Assembly: GCF_042432825.1 (NCBI RefSeq)
Contig: NZ_JBHLWN010000035.1
Coordinates: 1-20,083, forward strand
Direction of reading: 5' to 3'
Length of the DNA stretch: 20,083 nt
From: Gordoniibacillus chartarius
GTDB taxonomy: Bacteria > Bacillota > Bacilli > Paenibacillales > NBRC-103111
A program made the translations under genes and the position numbers. Positions 1-8,547 of the stretch are shown here, piece by piece. A model generated the notes under the pieces. It saw nothing but the letters and a program-made list of their open reading frames with translations. It ran no database searches and had not been told where the DNA came from. Position 1 is the first letter of the stretch; the number at the start of each line of letters is the position of its first letter.

Positions 1-32
1 TAAATTCGACAAACCCGTGATAAAGGCCTGCT

Positions 33-431
33 TTACGCGGACTTTTTCACCGGACTTTTAGGGAAATGCTTCTTAATGAAGCCTGCCAGCAGAGGTCCGA
101 TGAAGGCGATTCCGATTCCTGCGATCAAGGCCGTGACCAGCAAGTAGAAGACGGAAGCCGTGAACGCGCGAAGTGCGGTGCCGACTGCGATAATGACCAG
201 AGATATGCCCATTACCTTCTCCATTCCCCACTTACCACCGGCTTTAACAGCGAACGGGGAGAAGAGTCCCATACAGAGCACGGGAATTGAAGTGAGCAGA
301 CTGGCGACAGCCCCGTTCATTCCGAGATCGGTCCGAATGCTGTCCAACAAAGGGGCGATTGAATTAATCGCCGGGCGTAAATTCAGCGAAGCTGTAAATA
401 ACGCAATGGCTATAAGGATGTTTTTGTTCAT
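33..431 (-). pseudogene. CynX/NimT-like MFS transporter, N-terminal part only
   Basis: The frame encodes 132 residues that look like the first four membrane segments of a CynX/NimT-type major facilitator (N-terminal LRPAINSIAPLL, later FIGPLLAGFIKKHFP). Members of this family are normally about 400 residues with 12 membrane segments. The frame ends at 33-35 with a lysine-rich tail right after the conserved KKHFP loop. Both alternative frames remain open to the window edge and read hydrophobic, transporter-like residues, so a frameshift near positions 40-60 is likely. The start is well supported: GAGGGGAG lies 9 bases upstream of ATG 431-429, and a good promoter lies further upstream. It is divergent from the LysR gene, which probably controls it. 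It could also be a sequencing error in an intact gene, because the rest lies outside the window. Confidence 0.6.
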
Positions 432-498
432 GACGCTTGCTCCCCTCTATAAGTAATTGACTAGAACCATCACCACTTAGCGGTTGCCAGTGAAACAA

Positions 499-527
499 AT
501 CTTACTTGAAGCACCAACATTTATCAA
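499..527 (-). promoter_or_regulatory. Promoter of the CynX-like MFS gene
   Basis: On the minus strand a -35 TTGATA (527-522) is followed by a 17-base spacer and a -10 TAAGAT (504-499), a good sigma-A match. The -35 lies inside the LysR dyad at 524-536, so the regulator could act on this promoter directly. Confidence 0.55.
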
Positions 528-534
528 TTATATT
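506..534 (+). promoter_or_regulatory. Promoter of the LysR gene
   Basis: TTGAAG (506-511), a 17-base spacer and TATATT (529-534) form a good sigma-A promoter, with transcription expected near 541. It is interleaved with the opposite promoter of the MFS gene, a usual arrangement for a LysR-type regulator that represses itself. Confidence 0.55.
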
Positions 535-536
535 GA
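524..536. promoter_or_regulatory. LysR-type T-N11-A operator
   Basis: TCAAT-TAT-ATTGA is a perfect 5-base inverted repeat and fits the T-N11-A consensus of LysR-family binding sites. It covers the -10 of lysR and most of the -35 of the divergent MFS gene. Its position between a LysR gene and its divergent partner makes it the best candidate for the activator/repressor site. Confidence 0.55.
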
Positions 537-598
537 ATTTATAATAATCATTTAAAATACAAATGATCGAACGGATTCGGAAGGAGAGGGCGGGAAGG

Positions 599-1486
599 GT
601 GGAGCTTAGGCAGCTGGAATATTTCATGGCGGTGTGCGAGGAGCTGCACTTTACGAGGGCGGCGGATAAAATTGGGATTTCCCAGCCTAATTTGAGCTTG
701 TCGATCAAAGCGTTGGAAGAAGAGGTCGGAATGCCGTTGTTCGACCGGATCGGCAAACGCATCGAACTGACGGATGCGGGCTCAATTTTGAAGAAGCACG
801 CCCGGATGATGCTGCAGAATCTCAGCAACGCGCTTCAAGAGATGGACGATCTGTATCATCAGAAAGGGGGGAACCTGAGCATTGGGGCCTTGCCATCGGA
901 ACTGGATTATCGCCTAACCCCGATGTTTATTCGTTTCTTCCAACGATATCCGAACATCCGGCTGAAGATTGTTTCCGAAGTCGATGTCACTGGACTGGTG
1001 TTGAACACAGACACGGATATCGGAATAGCAGTGAAGCCCCAATTCGATTCGCGGCTGGTCATTCGCCCCTTGGCCCGAGAGGAGTATGGGATCGTCGTGT
1101 CCAAGAATCATGAGCTGTCGCAGGACGAATCGGTATCCTTGGCCGACCTGCAGACGCTGCCCATCGTCATGTATCCCAAAGGGCTATGGGGTAGAGATTT
1201 CTTGGATAGCTGGTGTCGCCAACACGGGTTCCAAATGAACGTAGTGGTTGAGACTAGCTCAAATCCATCGCTCTTTCATTTTGTCAAGGCTAATATTGGG
1301 GTGGGAATCGCTGCGATTTCGCTTCTGGAATCCATTGATAGCCTTGACTTACGCTTTCTCCCGATTCGCGATTATCCGCCTGTAAGGGAGATGAGCATTA
1401 TTTACCGTTCGGATAAATATCTCAACCACGCAGCGCGCGCCTTTATTCATTTTGCGGAGGAGCAGCTGAAGGACCTGACGAAATGA
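599..1486 (+). CDS. LysR-family transcriptional regulator
   Basis: A 295-residue LysR-type regulator, the normal length for the family. The N-terminal winged helix-turn-helix (about residues 1-60) shows LRQLEYFMAVCEELHFTRAA followed by a SQPNLSLSIKALEEEVG recognition region and LFDR. The C-terminal part (about 90-290) is the two-lobed effector-binding domain. The start is taken at GTG 599: AAGGAGAG at 581-588 is well placed, and the protein then begins with ELRQLEYF as family members do. An ATG at 563 would add 12 untypical residues and would put the ribosome binding site inside the gene. It is divergent from the CynX-like transporter gene and probably regulates it. The effector cannot be told from the sequence. 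Confidence 0.93.
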   Translation: MELRQLEYFMAVCEELHFTRAADKIGISQPNLSLSIKALEEEVGMPLFDRIGKRIELTDAGSILKKHARMMLQNLSNALQEMDDLYHQKGGNLSIGALPSELDYRLTPMFIRFFQRYPNIRLKIVSEVDVTGLVLNTDTDIGIAVKPQFDSRLVIRPLAREEYGIVVSKNHELSQDESVSLADLQTLPIVMYPKGLWGRDFLDSWCRQHGFQMNVVVETSSNPSLFHFVKANIGVGIAAISLLESIDSLDLRFLPIRDYPPVREMSIIYRSDKYLNHAARAFIHFAEEQLKDLTK

Positions 1487-1533
1487 TTATAGGTGTTACG
1501 ATAATCATGCCGATTCGAAAGAGATGATTATAG
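1483..1533. promoter_or_regulatory. Three copies of ATGATTAT before the pectinase gene
   Basis: The octamer ATGATTAT occurs at 1483-1490, inverted as ATAATCAT at 1501-1508, and again directly at 1524-1531. The first copy overlaps the lysR stop codon. The first two form an inverted repeat with a 10-base gap, and the two direct copies are 41 bases apart, about four helical turns. No T-run follows, so this is unlikely to be a terminator. It is a candidate regulator-binding cluster for the downstream exoenzyme gene. No convincing -35/-10 pair was seen between 1487 and 1605. Confidence 0.35.
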
Positions 1534-1623
1534 CTGCAGAGTAAGGCAGCCTCCATAATAATCGCTGGAAGGGAGCAACGAGCTCCAATCAAAGCTGATT
1601 CAAGAATGGAGGATACTGACAAG

Positions 1624-4600
1624 ATGAACAAATCATTTCGTCTGCTGCTCTGTCTGCTGATGGTCGCTTCATACCTGCCATGGGCGGGGCTGCAGCAGGC
1701 TGCGGCGGCCGGCTTCCCGACGGGCTGGAACAGTGTGGGCTTTAATGGATCAAGCGGTAACAGTGCCTACGATTCGGCCTCTGGAAGCTTTACGATCACC
1801 GATACGACAGGAACAGGGATTCCGAACCAGGTGGATGAGCAATTTCAATATGCTTATACGACCGTAAGCGGGGATTTTACTCTGATTGCCCGGCTTACCG
1901 GTTATCCTTATGTGTCCGGCGGGATGGCCGGGATTATGGCGCGTACGAGCTTGGAGAAGGGCAGCTCTTTCTTCTTCGGCAACTATTACGGAACCGGGGG
2001 CAAATATCAGCCTTACGTGACCTCACGTCTGACCTCCGACCCGACGAAGGCTGCAAGCAATTCCGGGTATAAGGACGGCTCCGGCAGCAATATTACGTAT
2101 GACTTCGCAAGCGCACCCCAGTATATGAGAGTCCGGAAACAGGGAAGCGCCTTCTATCTGGATCTCGGGAACGTATCCGGAACGACGATCACTTGGACTC
2201 AGATCAACGGAAAAACGATCACCGATGTGAAGTCGCCGACGTACGTGGGGCTGGCTTCCGCCAAAGCCGGTACGGTCTCGATGTTCGACAGCGTGACCTT
2301 GCTTAATAGCTACAGCAATGCGGCAACGACCGATGTTTCCGCATTAACCTCGAATTTGCCCGTATCGGCACCTGTTCCGGCAGCGCCAAGCGGGATGAAG
2401 GCCGAGGGAGGGACTGCGAAGGTAGCGCTTAACTGGGACACGGTGACAGGCGCTGTTTATTACAACGTGAAGCGCGGTGAAGGTTCCGGCAGCGAATACG
2501 ATGTGATCGCGACTCGGCTGATGTTCGATTCGAGCGTAACCAAGGCAATTTATACGGACATACAGGTGACCAACGGGAAGACTTACTATTATGTGGTTAC
2601 CGCTTCGAATGAATCCGGAGAGAGTCTCCCTTCCAATGAAGTACAGGCAACGCCGATTGCATTAGCATTGCCGGCAGCGCCCGCTCAGGTGAGCGCATCT
2701 CCGGCAGACGGCCAAGTCACCGTCAGCTGGCAAAGCGTACCGGGCGCCGCATCTTATCAAGTGAAGCGCAGTACGACCCAGGGCGGACCGTACACCGTCG
2801 TTGCCGCCAATGTAAACGCTAGCAGCTACCAGGATACGGGACTATCCACCGGAACTACATATTACTATGTTGTCAGCGCGGTCAATGAAATCGGTGCAGG
2901 TCCGGAATCCGCCGAGGCTGCGGCTCAGCCGGCCAGCTTCCTGATCTATGACACCTTCGAAGCAAGCGAGCTGGGGGCGCTTCCTTCCGGATATACGCCG
3001 CCTTTCGGCAGCGGCGTGATCAGCGACTTCTCTGCTTCGAACAATACCAGCGTCATCAACAACGATCATCGTACGAATAACTACGGCAACACGTCCGCCG
3101 TCGTAGCCGGAAACGGGACGAACGTGCTGTGGATCAATGACGGCGCCGGACGGGGCGGCTTCAACAAGGCGTTCGCTCCGGTTACTGCGGCTAGCAACGG
3201 CGGCGTGACGGCGCAGCTGCGTTTTATGCAAGCGGCGCGGGTGGGCGACTCCTATGTGCTGGAGCTGCTTGACAGCAGCAGGAAAATTGCCGTTTCCTAC
3301 AACATCAACGCTTCTCCTGTGGCAATCTCCAATGCGACCTGGTACACGGTCAAATATGTTGCGGATGTAAACGCCAAAACTGCAGACTTGTACGTTAACG
3401 GCACCTATTATGGGAACGTGGCCTTTACGACGCCGGTCACGGATATTGCCTCCGTGAACTTCAGGATGGCAGGCTCCTCCATGGGACAAGCCTATGTCGA
3501 TGATGTCATTGCGTACCGTCAGATTGTTACCACACCTCAAGCCTTAATCTCCGAAGGAGCCAACAAGCGGGTGGAGCTGAGCTGGAATGCAGCCAGCGGA
3601 GCGGAAGCCTACAACGTATATCGAAGCTCTTCCAAGGAAGGTCCGTTTACGCAGATTGCCGCGGGCGTGACGACGAACAGCTACTCCGATACGTTCGAGC
3701 TGGTTAACAATACGTATTACTACTACCAAGTGACTGCAGTATCCGCCGGGGCGGAGAGCGACCGCTCCAATACGGCCGAGGCTTATCCGAACGATGTTCC
3801 TCCGCCGTCGGCGCCGATAACCGGACTGCAAGCGACTGTAAGAGACGGGCAGCTGACGATCGCCTGGGATCCGGTCAGCGGTGCAACCTACTATACGCTT
3901 GAGAGAAGTACGACACCTGAGGGACCATTCGTACCGCTGCTGGCCGGCGGGAAAGCGAAGCTGACGGAGACCTCCTATCTGGATGTCGGCTTGACAGCGG
4001 GTACGCTTTATTACTACAAGGTGACAGCGGGTAATGTCGGCGGGCTGGGGCAGCCGCAGCTGATCGAGCGTGTGACCCCGGCGGCACCTCTGCAATCGCC
4101 GACGCTGATTCAGGCGGAGCCGGGCAGCGGCAGCGTGGAGCTGGCATGGAGCGCTGTACCGGGAGCTGCTGCATATCAAGTCAAACGAAGCGAGACGAGC
4201 GGCGGGGCTTATACCGTAATTGCAAGCGTAAACGAAACCGGTTACAACGATACCGCGGCAGTCAACGGCAAGACGTACTACTACGTTATTACCGCGGTAA
4301 ATGGCCGGCAAGAAAGCAGAATGTCCAACCAGCTGCGAGCGAAGCCGGGGCCGTTGGCGGCCGGAGCGCCGGCAAGACCGGCCGGGTTAAAGGCGACGGC
4401 TAAGGATGGAGCCGCGGCGCTGTCATGGGAAGCCGTACCGGGTCCTGTAACTTATCAGGTCAAGAGGGCAGACGCCGCGGTGGGGACGTTCACCGTTATC
4501 GCCGCAACGGAGCAAACCTACTACGAGGATCTAAACGTAACGAACGGAACGACCTACACCTATGTCGTAACAGCTGTGAATTCGAATGGCGAAAGCTTGG

Positions 4601-7600
4601 AATCGGACGCAATCGCCGTGCTCCCGGCGAAGGTGCTGACCGTCGATAAGAATGCGGCAGCAGACGGGGTCTCGCTGTTCAACACGATCCAGAGTGCGGT
4701 AGATTCCATACCTGCTTCGAATCCGACAAGAACGATCATCTCGATCGCGCCAGGCACATATACGGAGAAGCTGAAGGTGACCCGCCCGTATGTCAGCTTG
4801 GTCGGTGCCGGCAGAGACGTAACGACAATCGTATACGGAGACTATGCGGGAACCTCTTCGACGGCAGGCCAGCCGGGCCACACCGGCAATACGTTCCTGA
4901 GCCAGACGGTTGAAGTGAATGCGGACTATTTCCATGCCGCCAACCTGACGATTGCAAACAGCTCCGGCCCCCGCTCTCAGGTGGCTCAGGCGGTGGCGCT
5001 GTCGCTCAAGAGCGATATGGCTGTTTTCGAATCGGTACGCTTGAAGGGCTATCAGGATACGCTTTATAACGGCTTGAACGCCAAAAACCAAGGCCGGCAT
5101 TATTTCCATAACAGCATCATTGAAGGCGATGTCGATTTTATTTTCGGTGAGGCGCCTTCCGTAGTGATGGATAACGTCCAATTGGTGCTCGTCAGTCATA
5201 CGGGCGGGGGCGGCCACATTACCGCGGGAGCCCAGAAGAACGTCACCGACAAGGGCTATTTGTTCCTGAACTCGCAGGTGGTTGACGACGCTTCCGCACA
5301 GGGCGCCTACGATTTGGGCCGTCCTTGGAAGGACTACGCCCGCGCCAGCTTCGTCAACACGTTCATCGACTCGAAGAAGTTTCTGCCGGCCGGCTGGGTT
5401 GCCGCTTGCGCCGGAACGTGCAAAACCGCTTATTTCTCCGAGTACAACAGCTACGGCACCGGTGCGAATGCAAGCGCACGTACGATCGCTGCACAGCTGA
5501 CAGGGCAAGAGGCAAGCGTGACGGTGGCGTCGATGTTCGACGGTTGGGATCCATCGGTGCCGGTGTTCATGCCGAAGGTAAATTATGTGCCGGCGGTCTC
5601 GGCTTCTTACGCTGTCTTTGACAAAAATAAAGAGAAACAGGCGGATCTCTACGTAACCGTGCGCAATAGCCACGGCTATCCGCTTACGGGCTTGAAGAAC
5701 GGCAATGAAACGGTAGCCCCCGGCCATTACAAGCAGACAGCCAGCGGATATATGATCGACAGGTCGTATTTGGCCGGCCTTTCGGAGGGAACGGTCACCA
5801 TCACCTTCCAATTCGAAGGCGCAGAGGTACCGCTGCGGATCTATGTCATCAATACGGCGAGCTCGGATATCGGCAGAGAGGTATTGAGCGCGAACGACGG
5901 GTGGGCCTCCCACACGACGGGAACGACGGGAGGAGCCGCGGCAAGCCCGGACAATGTGTTCTATGTGGATAACCGCAGCGAGCTGGTCAATGCGGTGGCC
6001 GGCAATACCCCGAAGATCGTCTACATTCGCGGTACGATCGATATGAATGTGGATGACGGCAACAATCCGGTAGGACGCGAGTATTACTCCGATCCGGCCT
6101 ATAGCCTCGAGGAATACCTCAAGGCGTATGACCCGGCCGTATGGGGCAAGCATTTGCCTTCCGGACCGCTCGAGGATGCGCGTGCAAGGTCGGCGGCCAA
6201 CCAGGCAAGCCGAATCCGTATTAATGTAGGCTCCAATACGACTATTGTGGGATTGCCGGGCGCGAATGCCAAAATTTTAGGCGGCAACATCAACCTGGAT
6301 CGAGTGGATAATGTCATCATCCGCAATATTCAGTTCGAGAATACATTCGATCATTTCCCGCAATGGGATCCGACCGACGGGGAGTCCGGCAACTGGAACT
6401 CGGCCTACGACAGCATATCGGTGAAGGGCTCGACGCATGTATGGATCGATCATAATGAATTCAGCGATGCCGGCGGCACGGACGATAAGAGCGGTAAATA
6501 TTTCGGGCGCAAATACCAGCAGCATGACGGCGCCGTAGATATTACCAACGCATCGGATTTCGTGACCGTATCGTACAATCACTTCCACGACCACGACAAA
6601 ACGAATTTGATCGGCGGAAGCGATGAAGCAAGCGGCGATGCCGGCAAGCTGAGAATTACGTTCCATCATAACTATTACGAACATGCAGGGCAGCGTGCGC
6701 CTCGCGTACGTTACGGCCAGGTGCATGTGTACAACAACTATTACGAAGGCTCGCTCGCGCATCCGGTTTATCCGTACATGTATTCGATTGGGGTAGGCTT
6801 TGAATCGCAAATTTATGCGCAAAACAACTATTTCGCGATGGATGAAGGGATGCAGCCGAATGCGCTGATCCAGGTGAGCAAAGGAACGAAGCTGACCGAT
6901 GAAGGCTCGATGCTGAACGGTGCTAGCGTCAGCATTGCCGGCAGCTTCGGCGGCCTGAGACCGGTAGACTGGAAGCCGACGCTGCACACTACGGTGGATG
7001 CGACAGCCGATGTTCCTGCGATTGTTCGCGCTCAGGCCGGTGTGTTCAAGTCCGGTGGTGACAACGGCGGTGGTGGTGACAACGGCGGTGGTGGTGATAA
7101 CGGCAACGGTGGCGACAACGGCAACGGTGGCGGAAACGGCGATGGAAGCACTTCAGGTACGAGCGGTGGAACCGGCGGTACACCGGGAGCCCCATCGAAG
7201 GGCAGCAATAGCGAGTCCGGACGGCTCCAAATGAAGGAGCTGCAGAGGGAGACCGTCTCGAACGGAACGGTTACCGTCACGGTGGATGCGGAAAAGGCGG
7301 CGGCGTTAATTGCCAAGGCGCCTGCGGACATGAAGATCGTTCAAATTGATGTGGGTTCTGCGGGCAGCACGATCCGAACGGAGCTTACTCCGGGACTATT
7401 GAACGCCTTGAGCGCAAAGAACGAGGAGGCGGTGCTGGAGATTACTTCGGTGAACGGAAGCTATACCCTTCCGGCAAAGCTCATCGATACGTCAGCGATC
7501 GCGAAGATGTACAACGCAGCGGAGCATGACGTGAAGGTCGTTGTACTCATGACCAAGGTGGAGGGGACTCCGGCGGAGGAAGCGCGAGCCGCTGTGACGA

Positions 7601-8421
7601 AGGCGGGAGCGAGTATGCTTACAGCTCCGGTAGCATTCGAAACCGTCATCGAGGTGCAGGGCAAGACACAGACGATCGATAGCTTCAACACTTATATCGA
7701 GCGTAGATTGAAGCTGCAGAGCGATGTCGACCCGAGCAAGTCGATCGGCGTCATGTACGATCCGCAGACGCAGACGATTATGCCGGTGCCGACCGTGTTT
7801 CAAGGCTCCGCAGCGACGCTGCTGCGGCAGGGCAACAGCATCTATACCGTCGTAGAGCATGCCAAGTCCTTCGACGACATGACGGGCCACTGGGCGGAGG
7901 CGGACGTAGAGACTCTTGCCTCCAAGCTGATTGTCCACGGGGTAACGGACACTAACTTTGCCCCCGAGCAGCCGGTGACCCGGGCCGAATTCGCAGCGCT
8001 GATCGCACGTGCTCTTGGCCTGCTCCCTCAGCGGACGGACCGATTCCGTGACGTGCAGGAGTCCGATTGGTTCTCCGGCGCTGTCGGAGCAGCCGCCAAA
8101 GCCAACCTGATCAGCGGCTACGAAGACGGTACGTTCCGCCCGGATGCTCCGGTCACTCGCGAGCAGATGGCGGCGATGCTGGCAAGGGCGCTTCAGCTGG
8201 GCGGGCATGAGGTGCAGGGGAACGCAGCCTTACTGGAGCGCTTCACCGACCGGGCGGACATCTCCGCCTGGGCGGACGAGGCCGTCACCGCTGCGCTTTC
8301 CGCGGGCATCATTCAAGGTATGACGGATACGAGCTTCGCGGCGCACAACCAGGCTACCCGCGCTCAAGCGGTAACGATGCTGAAGCGCACGCTGCAAAGC
8401 ATGAAATTCATGAATCCATAA
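1624..8421 (+). CDS. Surface-anchored bifunctional pectin methylesterase (CE8) / pectate lyase (PL1) with FN3, X2 and SLH modules
   Basis: Secreted protein of 2265 residues. The start is ATG 1624, because GGAGGA at 1608-1613 sits 10 bases upstream; an in-frame ATG at 1606 would overlap that site. Approximate order: signal peptide 1-30; concanavalin-like (DUF1349-like) module 31-235; FN3 at 249-346 and 350-438; second concanavalin-like module 439-636; FN3 at 638-724, 725-819, 820-909 and 910-1002; CE8 esterase 1003-1317; X2-like module 1320-1411; PL1 lyase 1440-1808; Gly/Asn/Asp linker 1810-1856; unnamed domain 1860-2080; three SLH repeats 2083-2260. CE8 keeps Q1122, GYQD (D1145), DFIFG (D1171) and GRPW (R1233, W1235). 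PL1 keeps WIDHN (1607-1611), D1635/D1639, K1659 and RAPRVR (R1691, R1696). Known chemistry: CE8 removes methyl esters from pectin, and PL1 cleaves the resulting polygalacturonate by beta-elimination. The SLH repeats should bind pyruvylated cell-wall polymer. It appears to be monocistronic, with a terminator at 8428. Confidence 0.95.
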   Translation: MNKSFRLLLCLLMVASYLPWAGLQQAAAAGFPTGWNSVGFNGSSGNSAYDSASGSFTITDTTGTGIPNQVDEQFQYAYTTVSGDFTLIARLTGYPYVSGGMAGIMARTSLEKGSSFFFGNYYGTGGKYQPYVTSRLTSDPTKAASNSGYKDGSGSNITYDFASAPQYMRVRKQGSAFYLDLGNVSGTTITWTQINGKTITDVKSPTYVGLASAKAGTVSMFDSVTLLNSYSNAATTDVSALTSNLPVSAPVPAAPSGMKAEGGTAKVALNWDTVTGAVYYNVKRGEGSGSEYDVIATRLMFDSSVTKAIYTDIQVTNGKTYYYVVTASNESGESLPSNEVQATPIALALPAAPAQVSASPADGQVTVSWQSVPGAASYQVKRSTTQGGPYTVVAANVNASSYQDTGLSTGTTYYYVVSAVNEIGAGPESAEAAAQPASFLIYDTFEASELGALPSGYTPPFGSGVISDFSASNNTSVINNDHRTNNYGNTSAVVAGNGTNVLWINDGAGRGGFNKAFAPVTAASNGGVTAQLRFMQAARVGDSYVLELLDSSRKIAVSYNINASPVAISNATWYTVKYVADVNAKTADLYVNGTYYGNVAFTTPVTDIASVNFRMAGSSMGQAYVDDVIAYRQIVTTPQALISEGANKRVELSWNAASGAEAYNVYRSSSKEGPFTQIAAGVTTNSYSDTFELVNNTYYYYQVTAVSAGAESDRSNTAEAYPNDVPPPSAPITGLQATVRDGQLTIAWDPVSGATYYTLERSTTPEGPFVPLLAGGKAKLTETSYLDVGLTAGTLYYYKVTAGNVGGLGQPQLIERVTPAAPLQSPTLIQAEPGSGSVELAWSAVPGAAAYQVKRSETSGGAYTVIASVNETGYNDTAAVNGKTYYYVITAVNGRQESRMSNQLRAKPGPLAAGAPARPAGLKATAKDGAAALSWEAVPGPVTYQVKRADAAVGTFTVIAATEQTYYEDLNVTNGTTYTYVVTAVNSNGESLESDAIAVLPAKVLTVDKNAAADGVSLFNTIQSAVDSIPASNPTRTIISIAPGTYTEKLKVTRPYVSLVGAGRDVTTIVYGDYAGTSSTAGQPGHTGNTFLSQTVEVNADYFHAANLTIANSSGPRSQVAQAVALSLKSDMAVFESVRLKGYQDTLYNGLNAKNQGRHYFHNSIIEGDVDFIFGEAPSVVMDNVQLVLVSHTGGGGHITAGAQKNVTDKGYLFLNSQVVDDASAQGAYDLGRPWKDYARASFVNTFIDSKKFLPAGWVAACAGTCKTAYFSEYNSYGTGANASARTIAAQLTGQEASVTVASMFDGWDPSVPVFMPKVNYVPAVSASYAVFDKNKEKQADLYVTVRNSHGYPLTGLKNGNETVAPGHYKQTASGYMIDRSYLAGLSEGTVTITFQFEGAEVPLRIYVINTASSDIGREVLSANDGWASHTTGTTGGAAASPDNVFYVDNRSELVNAVAGNTPKIVYIRGTIDMNVDDGNNPVGREYYSDPAYSLEEYLKAYDPAVWGKHLPSGPLEDARARSAANQASRIRINVGSNTTIVGLPGANAKILGGNINLDRVDNVIIRNIQFENTFDHFPQWDPTDGESGNWNSAYDSISVKGSTHVWIDHNEFSDAGGTDDKSGKYFGRKYQQHDGAVDITNASDFVTVSYNHFHDHDKTNLIGGSDEASGDAGKLRITFHHNYYEHAGQRAPRVRYGQVHVYNNYYEGSLAHPVYPYMYSIGVGFESQIYAQNNYFAMDEGMQPNALIQVSKGTKLTDEGSMLNGASVSIAGSFGGLRPVDWKPTLHTTVDATADVPAIVRAQAGVFKSGGDNGGGGDNGGGGDNGNGGDNGNGGGNGDGSTSGTSGGTGGTPGAPSKGSNSESGRLQMKELQRETVSNGTVTVTVDAEKAAALIAKAPADMKIVQIDVGSAGSTIRTELTPGLLNALSAKNEEAVLEITSVNGSYTLPAKLIDTSAIAKMYNAAEHDVKVVVLMTKVEGTPAEEARAAVTKAGASMLTAPVAFETVIEVQGKTQTIDSFNTYIERRLKLQSDVDPSKSIGVMYDPQTQTIMPVPTVFQGSAATLLRQGNSIYTVVEHAKSFDDMTGHWAEADVETLASKLIVHGVTDTNFAPEQPVTRAEFAALIARALGLLPQRTDRFRDVQESDWFSGAVGAAAKANLISGYEDGTFRPDAPVTREQMAAMLARALQLGGHEVQGNAALLERFTDRADISAWADEAVTAALSAGIIQGMTDTSFAAHNQATRAQAVTMLKRTLQSMKFMNP
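7054..7140 (+). repeat. 18-bp tandem repeat encoding a Gly/Asn/Asp linker
   Basis: Short in-frame repeats encode GGGGDN and NGGDNG hexapeptides between the pectate lyase and the cell-wall anchoring part. The repeat unit is 18 bases with small differences. It probably acts as a flexible spacer and could change copy number by slippage without breaking the frame. Confidence 0.8.
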
Positions 8422-8427
8422 GGGATT

Positions 8428-8467
8428 GGCTGCCGCGCGGTACATCACCGGCGGCAGCCTTCTTTTT
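8428..8467 (+). terminator. Rho-independent terminator of the pectinase gene
   Basis: GGCTGCCGC (8428-8436) pairs perfectly with GCGGCAGCC (8451-8459) and is followed by TTCTTTTT. It starts 7 bases after the stop codon. Confidence 0.85.
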
Positions 8468-8501
8468 ATCCCGTACGGCCTAGTTTCGCTCTCATCCCTT
8501 A

Positions 8502-8510
8502 TGGTACAAT
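8502..8510 (+). promoter_or_regulatory. Extended -10 promoter of the membrane AraC-type regulator
   Basis: TGG followed by TACAAT (8505-8510) is an extended -10 element. There is no good -35; TAGTTT at 8481-8486 is the best match with an 18-base spacer. It lies between the pectinase terminator and the GTG start at 8548, so the sensor operon is probably transcribed on its own. Confidence 0.45.
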
Positions 8511-8547
8511 CAGACCATCATCATAGAAGCGACGGAGGAGATCAGGT

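Noticed and set aside
563..598. ATG start 12 codons upstream for the LysR gene.
   Set aside because: It would place the good ribosome binding site inside the gene and add residues not typical of the family; GTG 599 fits better.
2842..4311. Two minus-strand frames of 232 and 255 codons opposite the FN3 region.
   Set aside because: They mirror repetitive FN3 coding sequence; no start signals or recognisable domains.
4531..6153. A 540-codon open frame on the minus strand inside the pectinase gene.
   Set aside because: It lies opposite strongly conserved CE8 and X2 coding sequence, its residues look like random Arg/His/Ile-rich translation, and it has no promoter or ribosome binding site. GC-rich codon use on the plus strand explains it.
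6277..6987. A 236-codon minus-strand frame opposite the pectate lyase.
   Set aside because: It is a shadow of the conserved PL1 coding sequence with no family resemblance of its own.
7054..7140. Short regular repeats considered as a CRISPR-like array.
   Set aside because: They are in-frame 18-base coding repeats without spacers and encode a Gly/Asn/Asp linker.
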